Below are positions 5,816 to 14,461 of a DNA stretch of 32,991 nucleotides, in pieces. Source of the DNA: Eoetvoesiella caeni (lineage in GTDB: Bacteria; Pseudomonadota; Gammaproteobacteria; Burkholderiales; Burkholderiaceae_B); the NCBI RefSeq assembly GCF_003315175.1, contig NZ_QNRQ01000021.1, positions 1 through 32,991 of the forward strand, in the 5' to 3' direction. Position numbers and translations under genes: made by a program. Position 1 is the stretch's first letter; the number at the start of each line of letters is the position of its first letter. The notes beneath the pieces are model-generated. The model did not search any database, had not been told where the DNA came from, and worked only from the letters and a program-made list of their open reading frames with translations.

Positions 5816-8800
5816 ATGGCGATCTACCATCTGAACACGCACACGATAGGACGGGCGGCCGGGCATAGCGCCGTGGCTGCTGCCGCCTATCGATCCGCGT
5901 CGAAGCTGGTAGATGAGCGCACCGGGGAAGTGTTCGACTTCACCCGGAAAGGCGGCGTCCTGTCGGCCGAGATCGTCACGCCCGCAGGCGTTCCGGTTCC
6001 CGAGCGCGCCGCCTTGTGGAATGCCGCCGAGGCCGCCGAGAAGCGCAAGGATGCGCGAGTGGCCCGCGAGTGGCGGGCGGCCCTGCCGCACGAGCTGAAC
6101 GAAGCCGACCGGCGCGAGCTTGCAACGCGCATGGGGCAGGCTATCGCCGACCGCTACGGCGTGGCCGTGGATGTGTGCATCCACGCCCCGGACAGGGAAG
6201 GCGACGACCGCAATTTCCACGTTCACATGCTGGCGACCACGCGCACCATTGGCGCGGATGGAGCGCTAGGCGCTAAGGCCGTCATCGAGCTGGCGAACAA
6301 GGACAGGCAGAAGGCGGGCATTCCTGGCACCAGCCAGGGCGACATTACCGACATCCGCCGCGAGTGGGCGGAGCTGACAAACGAGGCATTGGAGCGGGCC
6401 GGAATCAGCGCCCGTATCGACCACCGCAGCTATGCGGATCAAGGCGTTGAGCTGACGCCAACCAAGCACATCGGCAGCGACGCCGTGGCGATGGATAGGC
6501 GCGGCCTGGAAGCCGACCGCATCGACATTCACAACGCCGACCGGCAGGAGCAGGCGCGGCAGATCGCCGAGCGGCCGGAGATCATCCTAGACAAGATCAC
6601 GGCGACGCAGGCCGTATTCACGCGCCGCGACATTGCCGCCGAGCTGAACCGCTACATTGACGACGCCGGGCAGTTCCAGGGCTTGCTTGCCAAGCTGGAA
6701 AACTCGCCGCTGCTGGTCGAGATGGAACCGGCGAACGGCCGCGATCCGGCGAAGTTCTCCACCCGCGAAATGATCGAGACTGAGCGCGGCATGGTGGAGT
6801 GCGCCGAGCGCCTGGCGCGCACCGGACGGCATGGCGTTTCCGGCCCGATCACGAACGCCGCGATTGATGGCGCGGGCACCCTGTCGGCCGAGCAGCAAAA
6901 CGCTGTCCGGCACGTTCTCAAGCCGGGCAGCCTGGCCGTTGTCATCGGCGACGCCGGCACGGGCAAATCCTTCTCCATGAAGATAGCCCGCGAGGCGTGG
7001 CAGGCCCAGGGCTTCAACGTGCGAGGCGCGGCGCTGGCAGGCAAGGCGGCCGACGAATTGCAGGCTGGCAGCGGCATCGAAAGCCGCACGCTCGCCAGTC
7101 TTGAATTTGCGTGGAAGAACGGAAAGGACAAGCTCACTTCCCGCGATGTTCTCGTGATCGACGAGGCGGGCATGATAGGCAGCCGCCAGCTTGGCCGCGT
7201 GCTGAAAGCCGCCGAGCAGGCCGGGGCAAAAGTCGTCCTGCTGGGCGATGACAAGCAGCTTGCCGCCATCGAGGCAGGCGCGGCGTTTCGTGCCGTCGTG
7301 CAGCACGTCGGAGCGGCCGAAATTACCGAGGTGCGCCGGCAGAAACACGCCTGGATGCGCGAGGCCGGCCAGCAGCTTGCGCGGGGTTCCGTGGCCGATG
7401 GCCTGGCGGCCTACGCCGAGCGCGGCCACGTCCAAATCCACGGCAGCCGGGAGGCAGCGCGCGACGCCCTGGCGGCGTCCTATGTCGGCGACCAGGGCAA
7501 GGGAAGCCAGATCATCCTTGCCCATTCCAATGCGGACGTTCAGGCGCTTAACCAGGCCGTGCGCGATGCCCGGAAGGAGCGCGGCGAGCTGGCCGGTTCC
7601 GCCCGGTTCGTGACCGAGCGCGGCGGCCGCGAGTTCGCCGCCGGCGACCGCATCGTGTTCCTGAAAAACGACCGCGATCTAGGCGTGAAGAACGGCACCC
7701 TTGGCACCGTCGAGCGGGCCGAGGATGGCAGCCTGGCCGTTCGGCTGGACAGCGGCGAAGCGCGCCAGGTGCAGGCGTCCCAATATGCGGCCGTCGATCA
7801 CGGCTATGCAGTCACGATTCACAAGGCCCAGGGCGTCACCGTCGATAGGGCTTACCTGCTGGCGACCCCCGGCATGGATAGGAGCCTGGCCTATGTCGGC
7901 ATGACCCGGCACCGCGAGGCCGCTACCCTGTTTGCCGGGGCGGACGACTTCACCGACCGGCGGGCCGGGCGGCTGGTCGATCACGGCGCAGCGCCCTACG
8001 AGAACAAGCCGGAGAACCGGCCGAGCTACTTTGCCACCCTGGAGAACGACAAGGGCGAGCGGCACACCATTTGGGGCGTCGATCTTGAGCGCGCCATTGC
8101 CGCCAGCGGCGCGCAGCGCGGCGACCGCATCGGCTTGGAGCACGGCGGTTCGCAAACCGTGCGCCTGCCGGATGGCACCACGGCCGAGCGCAACACTTGG
8201 CACGTTCGCGGCGCGGCCGAGCTGGCCGCCGGGAAGCTGGCCCAGGTGCTGGGCCGCGAGCGGCCGAAGGAAAGCACGCTGGACTTTGCCGACCGGCGCG
8301 GCTTCGACGGCGAGAACGTCATGCGCCGCTGGCTCGAACGCGGCCGGGCCAAGGTGGCCGAGCTGGCCGGGAAGATGCAGCGCGCCATGCGCCGCAGCTT
8401 GGAGCGCCACGGCCGCCCCGACCTCATGCCCGCGACCGACATTGCCGGCCGTCCGGCCGTGCAGCGGCCGCAGCAGATCGAGCAGCCGGCAGCGCCGCAG
8501 CGGCCCCAGGCCGAGCGCCCGGCCCCCGACCCGCTGGCCGGGTTCCGCGCTGGCGTCGAGCGTGCCGAGGCGGCCGGCGGCGGCTTGGCGCTGGACGTGG
8601 CGAAGGCACAGCTTGCCGTCGCCCAGGAGTTCCAGGCGGCCGGGAAAGACCCCCGGCACCATGCGGCCGCGATCATGCAGGAAGGCCAGCAGAGGGCCTT
8701 TGCGGGCCTGGCGCAGCCGTCCCAGGCCAAGGCCGAGCCGGAGCGCCCTGCGGCCGTCCAGGTCAGCGAGCAAGACCGCAAGCGGGCCGAGATGTACGCC

Positions 8801-9079
8801 AAGCGAGAGGCCGACCAGTTCAAGGCGCTGGCCGTGAAGCGGCAGGCGGGCTTTGCGGGCTACACCGACCGCAACCCGAGCGCCTGGCGCGAGCTGCCGG
8901 CCGAGCTGCGCGAGCGCATCGAGCGGTTCAACGCTCTGCCGAAGGAGCGCCAGGCCGTCGAGCTGGACAAGATGCAGCGCGAGCTTGCCGACAGGTATGC
9001 ACGCGACCCGAAGGAGATCGAGCGCAGCCGGCAGCGGCAGCGCGAGCAGGAACGCGGCAACGGCGGTTTGAGCCGGTGA
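5816..9079 (+). CDS. traA: TraA relaxase-helicase (MobQ family)
   Basis: A 1087-residue conjugative relaxase of the Ti-plasmid TraA type. Residues 1 to about 230 form the MobA/MobL relaxase domain: the predicted nicking tyrosine is Tyr25 in AAAYRSAS, the same position as in RSF1010 MobA, and the metal-binding histidines are in NFHVHML at about 136-142. Residues about 350-720 form a superfamily I helicase with Walker A GDAGTGKS at about 378-385, Walker B VLVIDEAGM and a C-terminal motif TIHKAQGVTVDRAYLL. The remaining C-terminus is Gln/Ala/Arg-rich and probably carries the secretion signal. It should nick oriT, unwind the transferred strand and pilot it through a secretion channel. The start has a good AAGGGAAGAA ribosome site, with an exact KorB operator just upstream. 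It probably leads the rightward operon to 10685. Confidence 0.95.
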   Translation: MAIYHLNTHTIGRAAGHSAVAAAAYRSASKLVDERTGEVFDFTRKGGVLSAEIVTPAGVPVPERAALWNAAEAAEKRKDARVAREWRAALPHELNEADRRELATRMGQAIADRYGVAVDVCIHAPDREGDDRNFHVHMLATTRTIGADGALGAKAVIELANKDRQKAGIPGTSQGDITDIRREWAELTNEALERAGISARIDHRSYADQGVELTPTKHIGSDAVAMDRRGLEADRIDIHNADRQEQARQIAERPEIILDKITATQAVFTRRDIAAELNRYIDDAGQFQGLLAKLENSPLLVEMEPANGRDPAKFSTREMIETERGMVECAERLARTGRHGVSGPITNAAIDGAGTLSAEQQNAVRHVLKPGSLAVVIGDAGTGKSFSMKIAREAWQAQGFNVRGAALAGKAADELQAGSGIESRTLASLEFAWKNGKDKLTSRDVLVIDEAGMIGSRQLGRVLKAAEQAGAKVVLLGDDKQLAAIEAGAAFRAVVQHVGAAEITEVRRQKHAWMREAGQQLARGSVADGLAAYAERGHVQIHGSREAARDALAASYVGDQGKGSQIILAHSNADVQALNQAVRDARKERGELAGSARFVTERGGREFAAGDRIVFLKNDRDLGVKNGTLGTVERAEDGSLAVRLDSGEARQVQASQYAAVDHGYAVTIHKAQGVTVDRAYLLATPGMDRSLAYVGMTRHREAATLFAGADDFTDRRAGRLVDHGAAPYENKPENRPSYFATLENDKGERHTIWGVDLERAIAASGAQRGDRIGLEHGGSQTVRLPDGTTAERNTWHVRGAAELAAGKLAQVLGRERPKESTLDFADRRGFDGENVMRRWLERGRAKVAELAGKMQRAMRRSLERHGRPDLMPATDIAGRPAVQRPQQIEQPAAPQRPQAERPAPDPLAGFRAGVERAEAAGGGLALDVAKAQLAVAQEFQAAGKDPRHHAAAIMQEGQQRAFAGLAQPSQAKAEPERPAAVQVSEQDRKRAEMYAKREADQFKALAVKRQAGFAGYTDRNPSAWRELPAELRERIERFNALPKERQAVELDKMQRELADRYARDPKEIERSRQRQREQERGNGGLSR

Positions 9080-9112
9080 CGCGCCGTTTTCAACCAACCA
9101 GGAGCACGCACC

Positions 9113-9484
9113 ATGAGCACAGAACCGACGAACGACGAGCTGGCCCAGGGCTACGCCAAGCAGATCGAGCAGGCGCAGCAGCGGCGCGAGGCGAAAGATC
9201 TTGAGCGGCTGGAACGCCACGGCCAGGCGGCCGCGCAGCAGTCCCAGGCCATCGAGGCCGAGCAGAAGCAAGGCCAGCAGGGCCAGGGCTTCGAGCTGGA
9301 CGCCAGCCAGAAAGTCGAGCTGAACGAGATCAACGGCCAGCAGGCAAAGACGCTGGCAAAGGAATTAAACCGGGACAACGAGAACGGCGACCAGGTGAAG
9401 CAGGCCCGCGCCCGCGAGATCGCCGAACGGTTCAAGGAGAAGGCGGCGCGCGACCGGGAGCAGTCCCGCAGCTTTAGCCGCTGA
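9113..9484 (+). CDS. Gln/Glu-rich helical protein, unknown function
   Basis: A 123-residue protein rich in Gln, Glu, Ala, Lys and Arg, almost certainly helical throughout, without signal peptide or membrane segment. I do not recognise a family. The ATG follows CAGGAG with normal spacing and lies 33 bases after traA, so it is probably cotranscribed and may assist the relaxase; its composition resembles the traA C-terminus. Its last codons (Phe-Ser-Arg-stop) also form a 12/13 KorB-like palindrome. Confidence 0.72.
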   Translation: MSTEPTNDELAQGYAKQIEQAQQRREAKDLERLERHGQAAAQQSQAIEAEQKQGQQGQGFELDASQKVELNEINGQQAKTLAKELNRDNENGDQVKQARAREIAERFKEKAARDREQSRSFSR

Positions 9485-9485
9485 A
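9473..9485. promoter_or_regulatory. KorB-operator-like palindrome (12/13)
   Basis: TTTAGCCGCTGAA, identical to 2152-2164 and one base from the IncP KorB operator. It overlaps the stop codon of the 9113-9484 gene, about 70 bases before the next gene, so it could act on an internal promoter or be coincidental to coding. Confidence 0.4.
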
Positions 9486-9556
9486 AGGCGGCGCCAGGGC
9501 GGCGGCAACCGGCCCAGGCGCCTAACCACAACCCCATCCGACAGAGGGATGAAATC

Positions 9557-9778
9557 ATGGCTGAAACCAATGTTACCGGCGGCGCCCGCCGCGAGCTAAC
9601 GAAATACCGCGTGACCTTCGCGGCCGCCGTCATCGGCCTGGCCGGGGCCGGCTGGATGTTCCAGGCGGCCTATGAGCAGCACATCAAGGTTTTGCAGATC
9701 GGCGACGACACCGGCCAGCGCCTGCAAATGCGCGGCCTCAACCACGACCAGGAGGGCGCGGAGCATGGGCAGCGTTGA
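9557..9778 (+). CDS. Small single-pass membrane protein
   Basis: A 73-residue protein with a polar N-terminus, one membrane helix at about residues 20-41 (VTFAAAVIGLAGAGWMFQAA) and a polar C-terminus. No family recognised. The ATG has AGAGGGATG-like Shine-Dalgarno bases upstream. Its last 14 bases overlap the start of the serine-protease gene in another frame, implying translational coupling; the two may work together at the inner membrane. Confidence 0.7.
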   Translation: MAETNVTGGARRELTKYRVTFAAAVIGLAGAGWMFQAAYEQHIKVLQIGDDTGQRLQMRGLNHDQEGAEHGQR

Positions 9779-10685
9779 ATCCTGGCGGCGCGCTGCCCTG
9801 GCGGCCTACGTCCTGGCCGGTGTCGGCCTGGCCTCGGGCGGCTATGCCCTTGCCACCACGCAGGCGAACGTGAACGCCATCGCGGCCGCGCAGAAGCGTC
9901 TTGATGACGACGAGTGGAGCAAGCATCAGGCGCACGCCAAGACCGACAGCGCCCGCAGCGCCGCCGGCGAAGGCGTGGCGCTGGACGCCCGCCCCTACCC
10001 TGCCGCCGCCGATTGGGCGGCTGTGGCCGGCCAGGTGATGCCGTCCGTTGTCATGGTGGCCGTTATCGAGCGCGCCAAGGGCGACGGCAGCCGTAACCGG
10101 GCATGGCTTGTCCCTGGCGTTCAAACCAACCTGGCAACCGAGCTGCTGACCCGTTACCGGGCCTGGCAACACGAATGGGCGAAGGCCGACCAGGAACGCG
10201 AATGGGTGACGCTGGGCGCGGGCTTCCTTGTCGGCGACGGCCGCACGGCGCTGACGGCCGCGCACGTCCTGGCCGGCATCGAGGGCGTGCGGGTGAAGCT
10301 GGCAAGCGGGGAATGGCGCAGCGCCCGCGTGGCGCGCATCGACCATGTGCGCGACGTGGCCGCGCTGCTGATCGACGGCGAGCCGGGCCAGCCGGTGCGC
10401 GTGGCCCCCGCCCTGCCACGCCAAGGCCAGGCCATCGCCGCGATCGGCTCCCCGAAGGGCTTGGACTTCTCCATGAGCGCGGGCATCGTCAGCCGTCACG
10501 GCCAGGTCGGCGGCCTGATTGGCGCGGCGGGCATGTTGCAGATCGACGCGCCCATAGCGGGCGGCAACTCCGGCGGCGTTGTCGTCAATGGCCGGGGCGA
10601 GGCCGTGGGCCTTGTGAGCCACAGCGCCGGGCCATTCACCCAGGCCGTGCCCATCGGCCGCGCCTTGGCCGTGGCGGGCTTGTAG
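9765..10685 (+). CDS. Membrane-anchored trypsin-like (DegP/HtrA-type) serine protease
   Basis: A 306-residue protein. Residues 11-30 form a membrane anchor or signal (ALAAYVLAGVGLASGGYALA), residues 34-145 a helical linker, and residues about 148-306 a chymotrypsin-fold protease domain. The catalytic triad looks intact: His167 (LTAAHVLAG), Asp197 (HVRDVAAL), Ser269 (GGNSGG). There is no PDZ domain, unlike typical DegP. It should act in the periplasm. The ATG at 9765 lies inside the end of the preceding membrane-protein gene, so the two are coupled. A strong terminator follows, closing the traA operon. Its substrate is unknown; processing of envelope proteins during DNA transfer is one possibility. 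Confidence 0.85.
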   Translation: MGSVESWRRAALAAYVLAGVGLASGGYALATTQANVNAIAAAQKRLDDDEWSKHQAHAKTDSARSAAGEGVALDARPYPAAADWAAVAGQVMPSVVMVAVIERAKGDGSRNRAWLVPGVQTNLATELLTRYRAWQHEWAKADQEREWVTLGAGFLVGDGRTALTAAHVLAGIEGVRVKLASGEWRSARVARIDHVRDVAALLIDGEPGQPVRVAPALPRQGQAIAAIGSPKGLDFSMSAGIVSRHGQVGGLIGAAGMLQIDAPIAGGNSGGVVVNGRGEAVGLVSHSAGPFTQAVPIGRALAVAGL

Positions 10686-10702
10686 AGGCAACCAGGAACA
10701 GC

Positions 10703-10728
10703 AAGGGCGGCCAGGTCGCCGCCCTTTT
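10703..10728 (+). terminator. Rho-independent terminator after the protease gene
   Basis: Perfect stem AAGGGCGGC / GCCGCCCTT around loop CAGGTC, continuing into a short T run. It ends the rightward traA transcript and, being symmetric with A residues on its left, may also stop leftward transcription from the antitoxin-like genes. Confidence 0.85.
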
Positions 10729-10772
10729 CGCTTCCGGGCCTGCACCGTCAGAAATGGCGATGCTGGCCAGCC

Positions 10773-11138
10773 CTACCCGTCCAGGCCGTGCATGGCCCTG
10801 GCCCGCGCCGCGACTTCGCAGGCGTGCTGGATATAGGCCGGGTCGGCCGTAGCTTCGGCGTCGGCCAGGAATGCGGCCACGGCCTCGGCACTGGTCAGGC
10901 ACTCGGCCGGGTCATAGGGCGTCAGCACTTCACGGCCGACCGCCGGCGCATCCACCCATTCGCGTTGTTCCGGCGGCAATGGACACTGGCCGGATGCTTC
11001 GGCTTCGGCCAGCAGCTCATCGAGCGTGCGGCGCACCTGGTCAGGCGTGATGGCGCGGGCCGGGTCGGCCTTCAATGCGTCATAGGCCGGGCCGGCCTTC
11101 TCATGCAGCCAGCTTTCCAGGTTTTTCGGGTCGGTCAT
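10773..11138 (-). CDS. Antitoxin-like protein lacking a DNA-binding domain
   Basis: A 121-residue protein that looks like two antitoxin pieces joined. Residues about 10-45 (KAGPAYDALKADPARAITPD and following) resemble the RelB/ParD-type segment of short antitoxins. Residues about 73-116 (TPYDPAECLTSAEAVAAFLA through ARARAM) match the start of HI1420-type addiction-module antidotes. In that family a helix-turn-helix follows directly after ARA-GM, but here the protein ends five residues later, so the DNA-binding part is missing. Its start overlaps the stop of the RHH gene as ATGA, so the two are coupled. No toxin gene adjoins it. It may be a decayed antitoxin or one that neutralises a toxin made elsewhere. 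Confidence 0.7.
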   Translation of the reverse strand: MTDPKNLESWLHEKAGPAYDALKADPARAITPDQVRRTLDELLAEAEASGQCPLPPEQREWVDAPAVGREVLTPYDPAECLTSAEAVAAFLADAEATADPAYIQHACEVAARARAMHGLDG

Positions 11139-11311
11139 CGGCGAGCCTCATCGAGCCAGGCCAGCGTTTCGGCGTCACGGGCGGCTACGCGGGCCAGCAG
11201 CTCGCGCAGCAGCGCGGCCAGGCTCATGCCGTGCGCTGCCGCGACGGCGGCCGCTTCGGCCTTCACGTTCGCAGGAATGGCGGCGCTGATGGTGACGTTC
11301 TTTTCGCTCAT
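11135..11311 (-). CDS. Small ribbon-helix-helix protein
   Basis: A 58-residue protein with a short beta strand (KNVTISAAIP) followed by two helices (VKAEAAAVAAAHGMSLAALL then RELLARVAARDAET), the layout of a ribbon-helix-helix DNA-binding protein or antitoxin. The ATG at 11311 has a GAGAAGGG ribosome site; an upstream in-frame extension lacks one. It overlaps the next gene by ATGA and probably regulates that two-gene operon. I cannot tell whether it is a plasmid repressor or the remains of a toxin-antitoxin pair. Confidence 0.68.
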   Translation of the reverse strand: MSEKNVTISAAIPANVKAEAAAVAAAHGMSLAALLRELLARVAARDAETLAWLDEARR

Positions 11312-11441
11312 GCGTTTCCCTTCTCTTTGATACTCGCCGCCAGCGCGGCGAGGCGCTGCGGGTCGCGTGTTTCGCACTCCCAAATTACCAGGGCAGTCCG
11401 ACGGTGGACGAAACGGCCAAGCAGCAGAGGCTATAACGAGA

Positions 11442-12047
11442 CTAAGCGTCCAAATGCCGCCACAAATACCACGATGCTACCGAACAAAAAGGTTGCCACA
11501 CCTGCCCGACATGCTCTAGCTCGGCATCATCCCCAAACAGCAATCGGGCCGCTCGCTGCAAACCGGCGTCCCCCAAAGACAAAACGTCCGGCCTGCGAAG
11601 GCCGAAGATCAGGAACATTTCCGCCGTCCATTGACCGATGCCGGGAAGATCCACCAGTGCAGCGATAACGTCCGCATCTGGCGCTTCCTGCATTGCCTCT
11701 AGGTTCAGCCGCCCATCGCTAACACGCTGAGCCAGTTCAAGGATGTAGCGAGCCTTGGCCGATGAAAGCCCGGCAGCCCGTAGAGCCTCGGGCTGGACTG
11801 CCAGAAACTCGGCAGGAGTGAAGCCGGGTACGATAGCCTGCACTCGGCGCTCTATCGTGTCGGCGGCCTTGGCTGATAGCTGCTGACTGATGATCGAATT
11901 GGCTAACGTCTGAAATGGCCGAAACTCAAGATTAGCAAGAGGGCAGGGGCCATGCTCGACAATCAGCCGCGCCATGACTCTGCACGACTGGCGCAAGTGC
12001 CGCTCCGCGTCCTGAGCGGCCCAATTTGATATTCGCACCTGCCCCAT
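11442..12047 (-). CDS. AlkA-like 3-methyladenine DNA glycosylase (HhH-GPD)
   Basis: A 201-residue HhH-GPD base-excision glycosylase. The helix-hairpin-helix motif is LVDLPGIGQWTA at residues 131-142 and the catalytic aspartate is probably Asp160 in LSLGDAGL, the pattern of AlkA and yeast Mag enzymes that remove N3-alkylated purines. It lacks the extra N-terminal domain of E. coli AlkA, as do many short bacterial forms. The gene starts six bases after the stop of the SacI-type endonuclease gene and is clearly part of the restriction-modification operon, an uncommon partner. GC content is lower than in the tra genes, fitting acquisition together with the restriction genes. Confidence 0.88.
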   Translation of the reverse strand: MGQVRISNWAAQDAERHLRQSCRVMARLIVEHGPCPLANLEFRPFQTLANSIISQQLSAKAADTIERRVQAIVPGFTPAEFLAVQPEALRAAGLSSAKARYILELAQRVSDGRLNLEAMQEAPDADVIAALVDLPGIGQWTAEMFLIFGLRRPDVLSLGDAGLQRAARLLFGDDAELEHVGQVWQPFCSVASWYLWRHLDA

Positions 12048-12053
12048 GCTGAA

Positions 12054-13175
12054 TCACTCGCCGCTTTCTGCGGCCTGTCGCAGCGCCAGAAACGCCTCTT
12101 TCAGAGTCTGGCTGACTGCCGAATCCGGTTCATTCAAGACCAGCGTCTGGTAGGCGTTGAGGTAATCCGCCCGGATACGATGGAACAGGTGCAGGAAGTG
12201 CCGCAAGAACCCGATGCAATCGAGAATGGCAATCTCGGTGCCATCCGTTTTCTCGTAGAACGTCGCGGCGTACTCGGCCACAAGTGGGTCGATCACATCC
12301 GTGGTGACAAACAGGTAGTTGTGAATCTTGTTCGGCGACCTAGCTATCTTGGTAACTGCCGCGTCGATGTCGTCTTGAGTGACACGCTTCATCTTCATTT
12401 CGTAGGCGGTGACAACCGAATCCTCGCCCATCAAACAGATTTCCACGTCGCCCAATGATCCAGTTTGAAGATCGGCGGCATTGTGCGAGTTCAGGGGCAA
12501 CATGCTTTCAGACAGTCGCGCCCCTGCGGCCTCGTAGGCGGCTGCGACAACCAGCACCGGCAAGCGGCTGGCGTTCTTGCAGGCAAGGTGCTGGCTTATT
12601 AGTGTGACGATGGCCTCCGATGAAAGAGGCAATGCGCCCTCGGTACGATCCAAGGCATCCAACAGTGAAGCCATGCGGGCCAGCTTCTCGTCGCGCAGCA
12701 GCATCAGAACGCGCACGGTTTCCACAAACAGCACGTCAGCGGGGATGCGCTGCAAGGCCACATCTTCCAGTAGCTCAAGCGTCTTTTTGTAGAGGTCACG
12801 CGGCCTGCCGACAAGCTCCCGGTCGGTGGTCAGTGCATGGTCGATATTGCGTAGCGTCGGGGTCAGAAAGGCGGTTGTCGGATTGACCGGCAGCCGGTGT
12901 TCGTTGATGAACTTGGTCAGGTAGCGTTCGTCATAGGTTCGCCCGGAAAAACTGTCAGCCCCCCCAATCTCGGTATAGGGCTTGCGTGGATCGACGTTCG
13001 GCTTGTCCAGCTTCCCCAACAGGCATGACATGAGCAGCCGCACCCCTGCTCGGTTACTCATGCAGCGGCAGACGTAATCGACACGCTCACGGATTACTGG
13101 GTCAGTGACGACAGAAGCATTCAACGTAGCGGCGGCCCGCTGCTGGATGCCTTGTAATATTTCTTCTGGTGTCAT
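12054..13175 (-). CDS. SacI-family type II restriction endonuclease
   Basis: About 373 residues. The segment RKPYTEIGGADSFSGRTYDE, then RYLTKFINEHRLPVNPTTAF, is the hallmark of the SacI-type restriction endonuclease family. A later region (TGSLGDVEICLMGED and TAYEMKMKR) carries a D...E-x-K pattern typical of PD-(D/E)xK nucleases and is a plausible catalytic centre. It should cut DNA at a short palindrome. SacI itself cuts GAGCTC, but specificity here is not shown. I chose the ATG at 13175, which has a GGGAG ribosome site at ideal spacing; an in-frame ATG at 13250 would add 25 residues but has no good site. It lies between the methyltransferase and the glycosylase in one operon. Weak translation from a distance might delay the nuclease relative to the methylase. 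Confidence 0.88.
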   Translation of the reverse strand: MTPEEILQGIQQRAAATLNASVVTDPVIRERVDYVCRCMSNRAGVRLLMSCLLGKLDKPNVDPRKPYTEIGGADSFSGRTYDERYLTKFINEHRLPVNPTTAFLTPTLRNIDHALTTDRELVGRPRDLYKKTLELLEDVALQRIPADVLFVETVRVLMLLRDEKLARMASLLDALDRTEGALPLSSEAIVTLISQHLACKNASRLPVLVVAAAYEAAGARLSESMLPLNSHNAADLQTGSLGDVEICLMGEDSVVTAYEMKMKRVTQDDIDAAVTKIARSPNKIHNYLFVTTDVIDPLVAEYAATFYEKTDGTEIAILDCIGFLRHFLHLFHRIRADYLNAYQTLVLNEPDSAVSQTLKEAFLALRQAAESGE

Positions 13176-13263
13176 CGAAACTCCCTTTGCTTTTGTGGCC
13201 GCGACAGCCCGGAAAATGTGCATGTCGTCGGGGTGGTATTGATACCCCATGCGTCAGCGGCCC

Positions 13264-14205
13264 TCATTCAAACAACCCTTTCTGATTCTTGGGATCGTAG
13301 TTCGTCCAAAGGACTTCTGACCGTTTTCCCTTGGTCGAGTGAATAGTCTTGTCCGGGCCTTGGGTCTTGAACCAACGTCCCGGCTTGAATAGCTCGTCCA
13401 TCAGCGGGTGGTCATACCCAGACACAGCCACCATGCCTTTGCACTCATTGACCACTTCGGCAAATTCCCGATGCTGGCCCTCGTCCATCTCGAAGCCGTA
13501 AGCCTTAGCGTCGCCGCGTGTGGCATGCAGATAGGGCGGGTCACAATAGAAAAGCGTCTTGGGGCTGTCATACAAACGGATCACATCAACGGCGGGGCGG
13601 TTTTCGATCTGCACCCGGATAAGTCGTTGGGCGATTTCGTCCAGCGCATCCACGCCACCAAGCCAGCGCGAGACAACACCGGACATACCCGCCCGGCTTG
13701 TATCTTTGCAATTTGCCCAACGGCCAAGGGATGCGGTTTGAGCAAGCCCGGTGCGGGTCTGACGGGCTTTGATATAAAACCGTCTTGCCCGCTCCACATC
13801 ACTGATACCGTTTGTGCTGCCATAAATCGCCCGGTGGTACTCCTCGCGGGAAAATGGCGTCAAGGCGATGGCCCTAATCAGCTCCTCGTGACGATCACGA
13901 AGAACCCGAAAGAAGTTCACCACATCGCCGTCTATGTCGTTGTAAGTCTCAACGGGTGCAGGCTCACGATTGATGAGAACGGCACCAGACCCCGCGAACG
14001 GTTCGCAATAATGATGGCACTTCGGCAACAACGGCAGCAGCCAATCGAGATGCGAGAACTTCCCACCATACCAGCCAAAGACAATGCGGCGACGACGACG
14101 GCCGCGCATGTAGATGACATTTGATTGCTCTGGTTGATCATCCTCGTCCAGATAGATCGGGGATACCCCTCGGCCACGCTTAGCGGCTTGCACTGCCTTA
14201 GTCAT
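13264..14205 (-). CDS. D12-class (Dam-like) adenine-specific DNA methyltransferase
   Basis: A 313-residue type II modification enzyme. The class-alpha (D12) order is clear: FGWYGGK at 43-49 and the AdoMet-binding EPFAGSGAV at 68-76 come first, and the catalytic DPPY at 222-225 comes late. It should methylate adenine N6 and protect the site cut by the neighbouring endonuclease. The ATG at 14205 follows CAGGAGAAG and overlaps the RHH-gene stop as ATGACTAA, indicating coupled translation. The N-terminal 40 residues are a basic, low-complexity leader. As the second gene of the operon it is translated before the endonuclease, fitting the need for protection first. Confidence 0.92.
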   Translation of the reverse strand: MTKAVQAAKRGRGVSPIYLDEDDQPEQSNVIYMRGRRRRRIVFGWYGGKFSHLDWLLPLLPKCHHYCEPFAGSGAVLINREPAPVETYNDIDGDVVNFFRVLRDRHEELIRAIALTPFSREEYHRAIYGSTNGISDVERARRFYIKARQTRTGLAQTASLGRWANCKDTSRAGMSGVVSRWLGGVDALDEIAQRLIRVQIENRPAVDVIRLYDSPKTLFYCDPPYLHATRGDAKAYGFEMDEGQHREFAEVVNECKGMVAVSGYDHPLMDELFKPGRWFKTQGPDKTIHSTKGKRSEVLWTNYDPKNQKGLFE

Positions 14206-14443
14206 CTGTTGCTTCTCCTGCCGTCGGGCCCGGGCCCGATCTCGTTGATTGACGTGGCTTTCTGGCTGCCGGTGCCGCGAACATATCCGGTTGTAAGCCA
14301 CCTTGGTGCCTGTCGGCGAACGCCTGCATGAACTCGCGCAGCACTTCCGACGCATTCCGGTTTTCAGCCAGACAGGCCCCTTGGAACGCCTCTCGGAGTT
14401 CCCTTTCAACACGGATACGCAGGCCAACGTCTTTGCTCGACAT
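14198..14443 (-). CDS. RHH regulator heading the restriction-modification operon
   Basis: About 81 residues. The N-terminal half (DVGLRIRVERELREAFQGAC then NASEVLREFMQAFADRH) has the strand-helix-helix pattern of ribbon-helix-helix repressors; the tail is Pro/Arg/Gly-rich and disordered. It lies first in the operon and overlaps the methyltransferase start. A perfect 8-bp inverted repeat sits 18-38 bases upstream of its start codon. By analogy with controller proteins of restriction systems it probably represses the operon, though classical C proteins are HTH rather than RHH. The start at 14443 (MSSKDVG) is preferred over 14461. Confidence 0.75.
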   Translation of the reverse strand: MSSKDVGLRIRVERELREAFQGACLAENRNASEVLREFMQAFADRHQGGLQPDMFAAPAARKPRQSTRSGPGPTAGEATDD

Positions 14444-14461
14444 AAGGCGACAGTATCTCAT

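Noticed and set aside
7679..9271. Long minus-strand open frame of 530 codons
   Set aside because: Antisense to the helicase and C-terminal part of traA; no domain and Leu/Arg/Gly-rich shadow composition.
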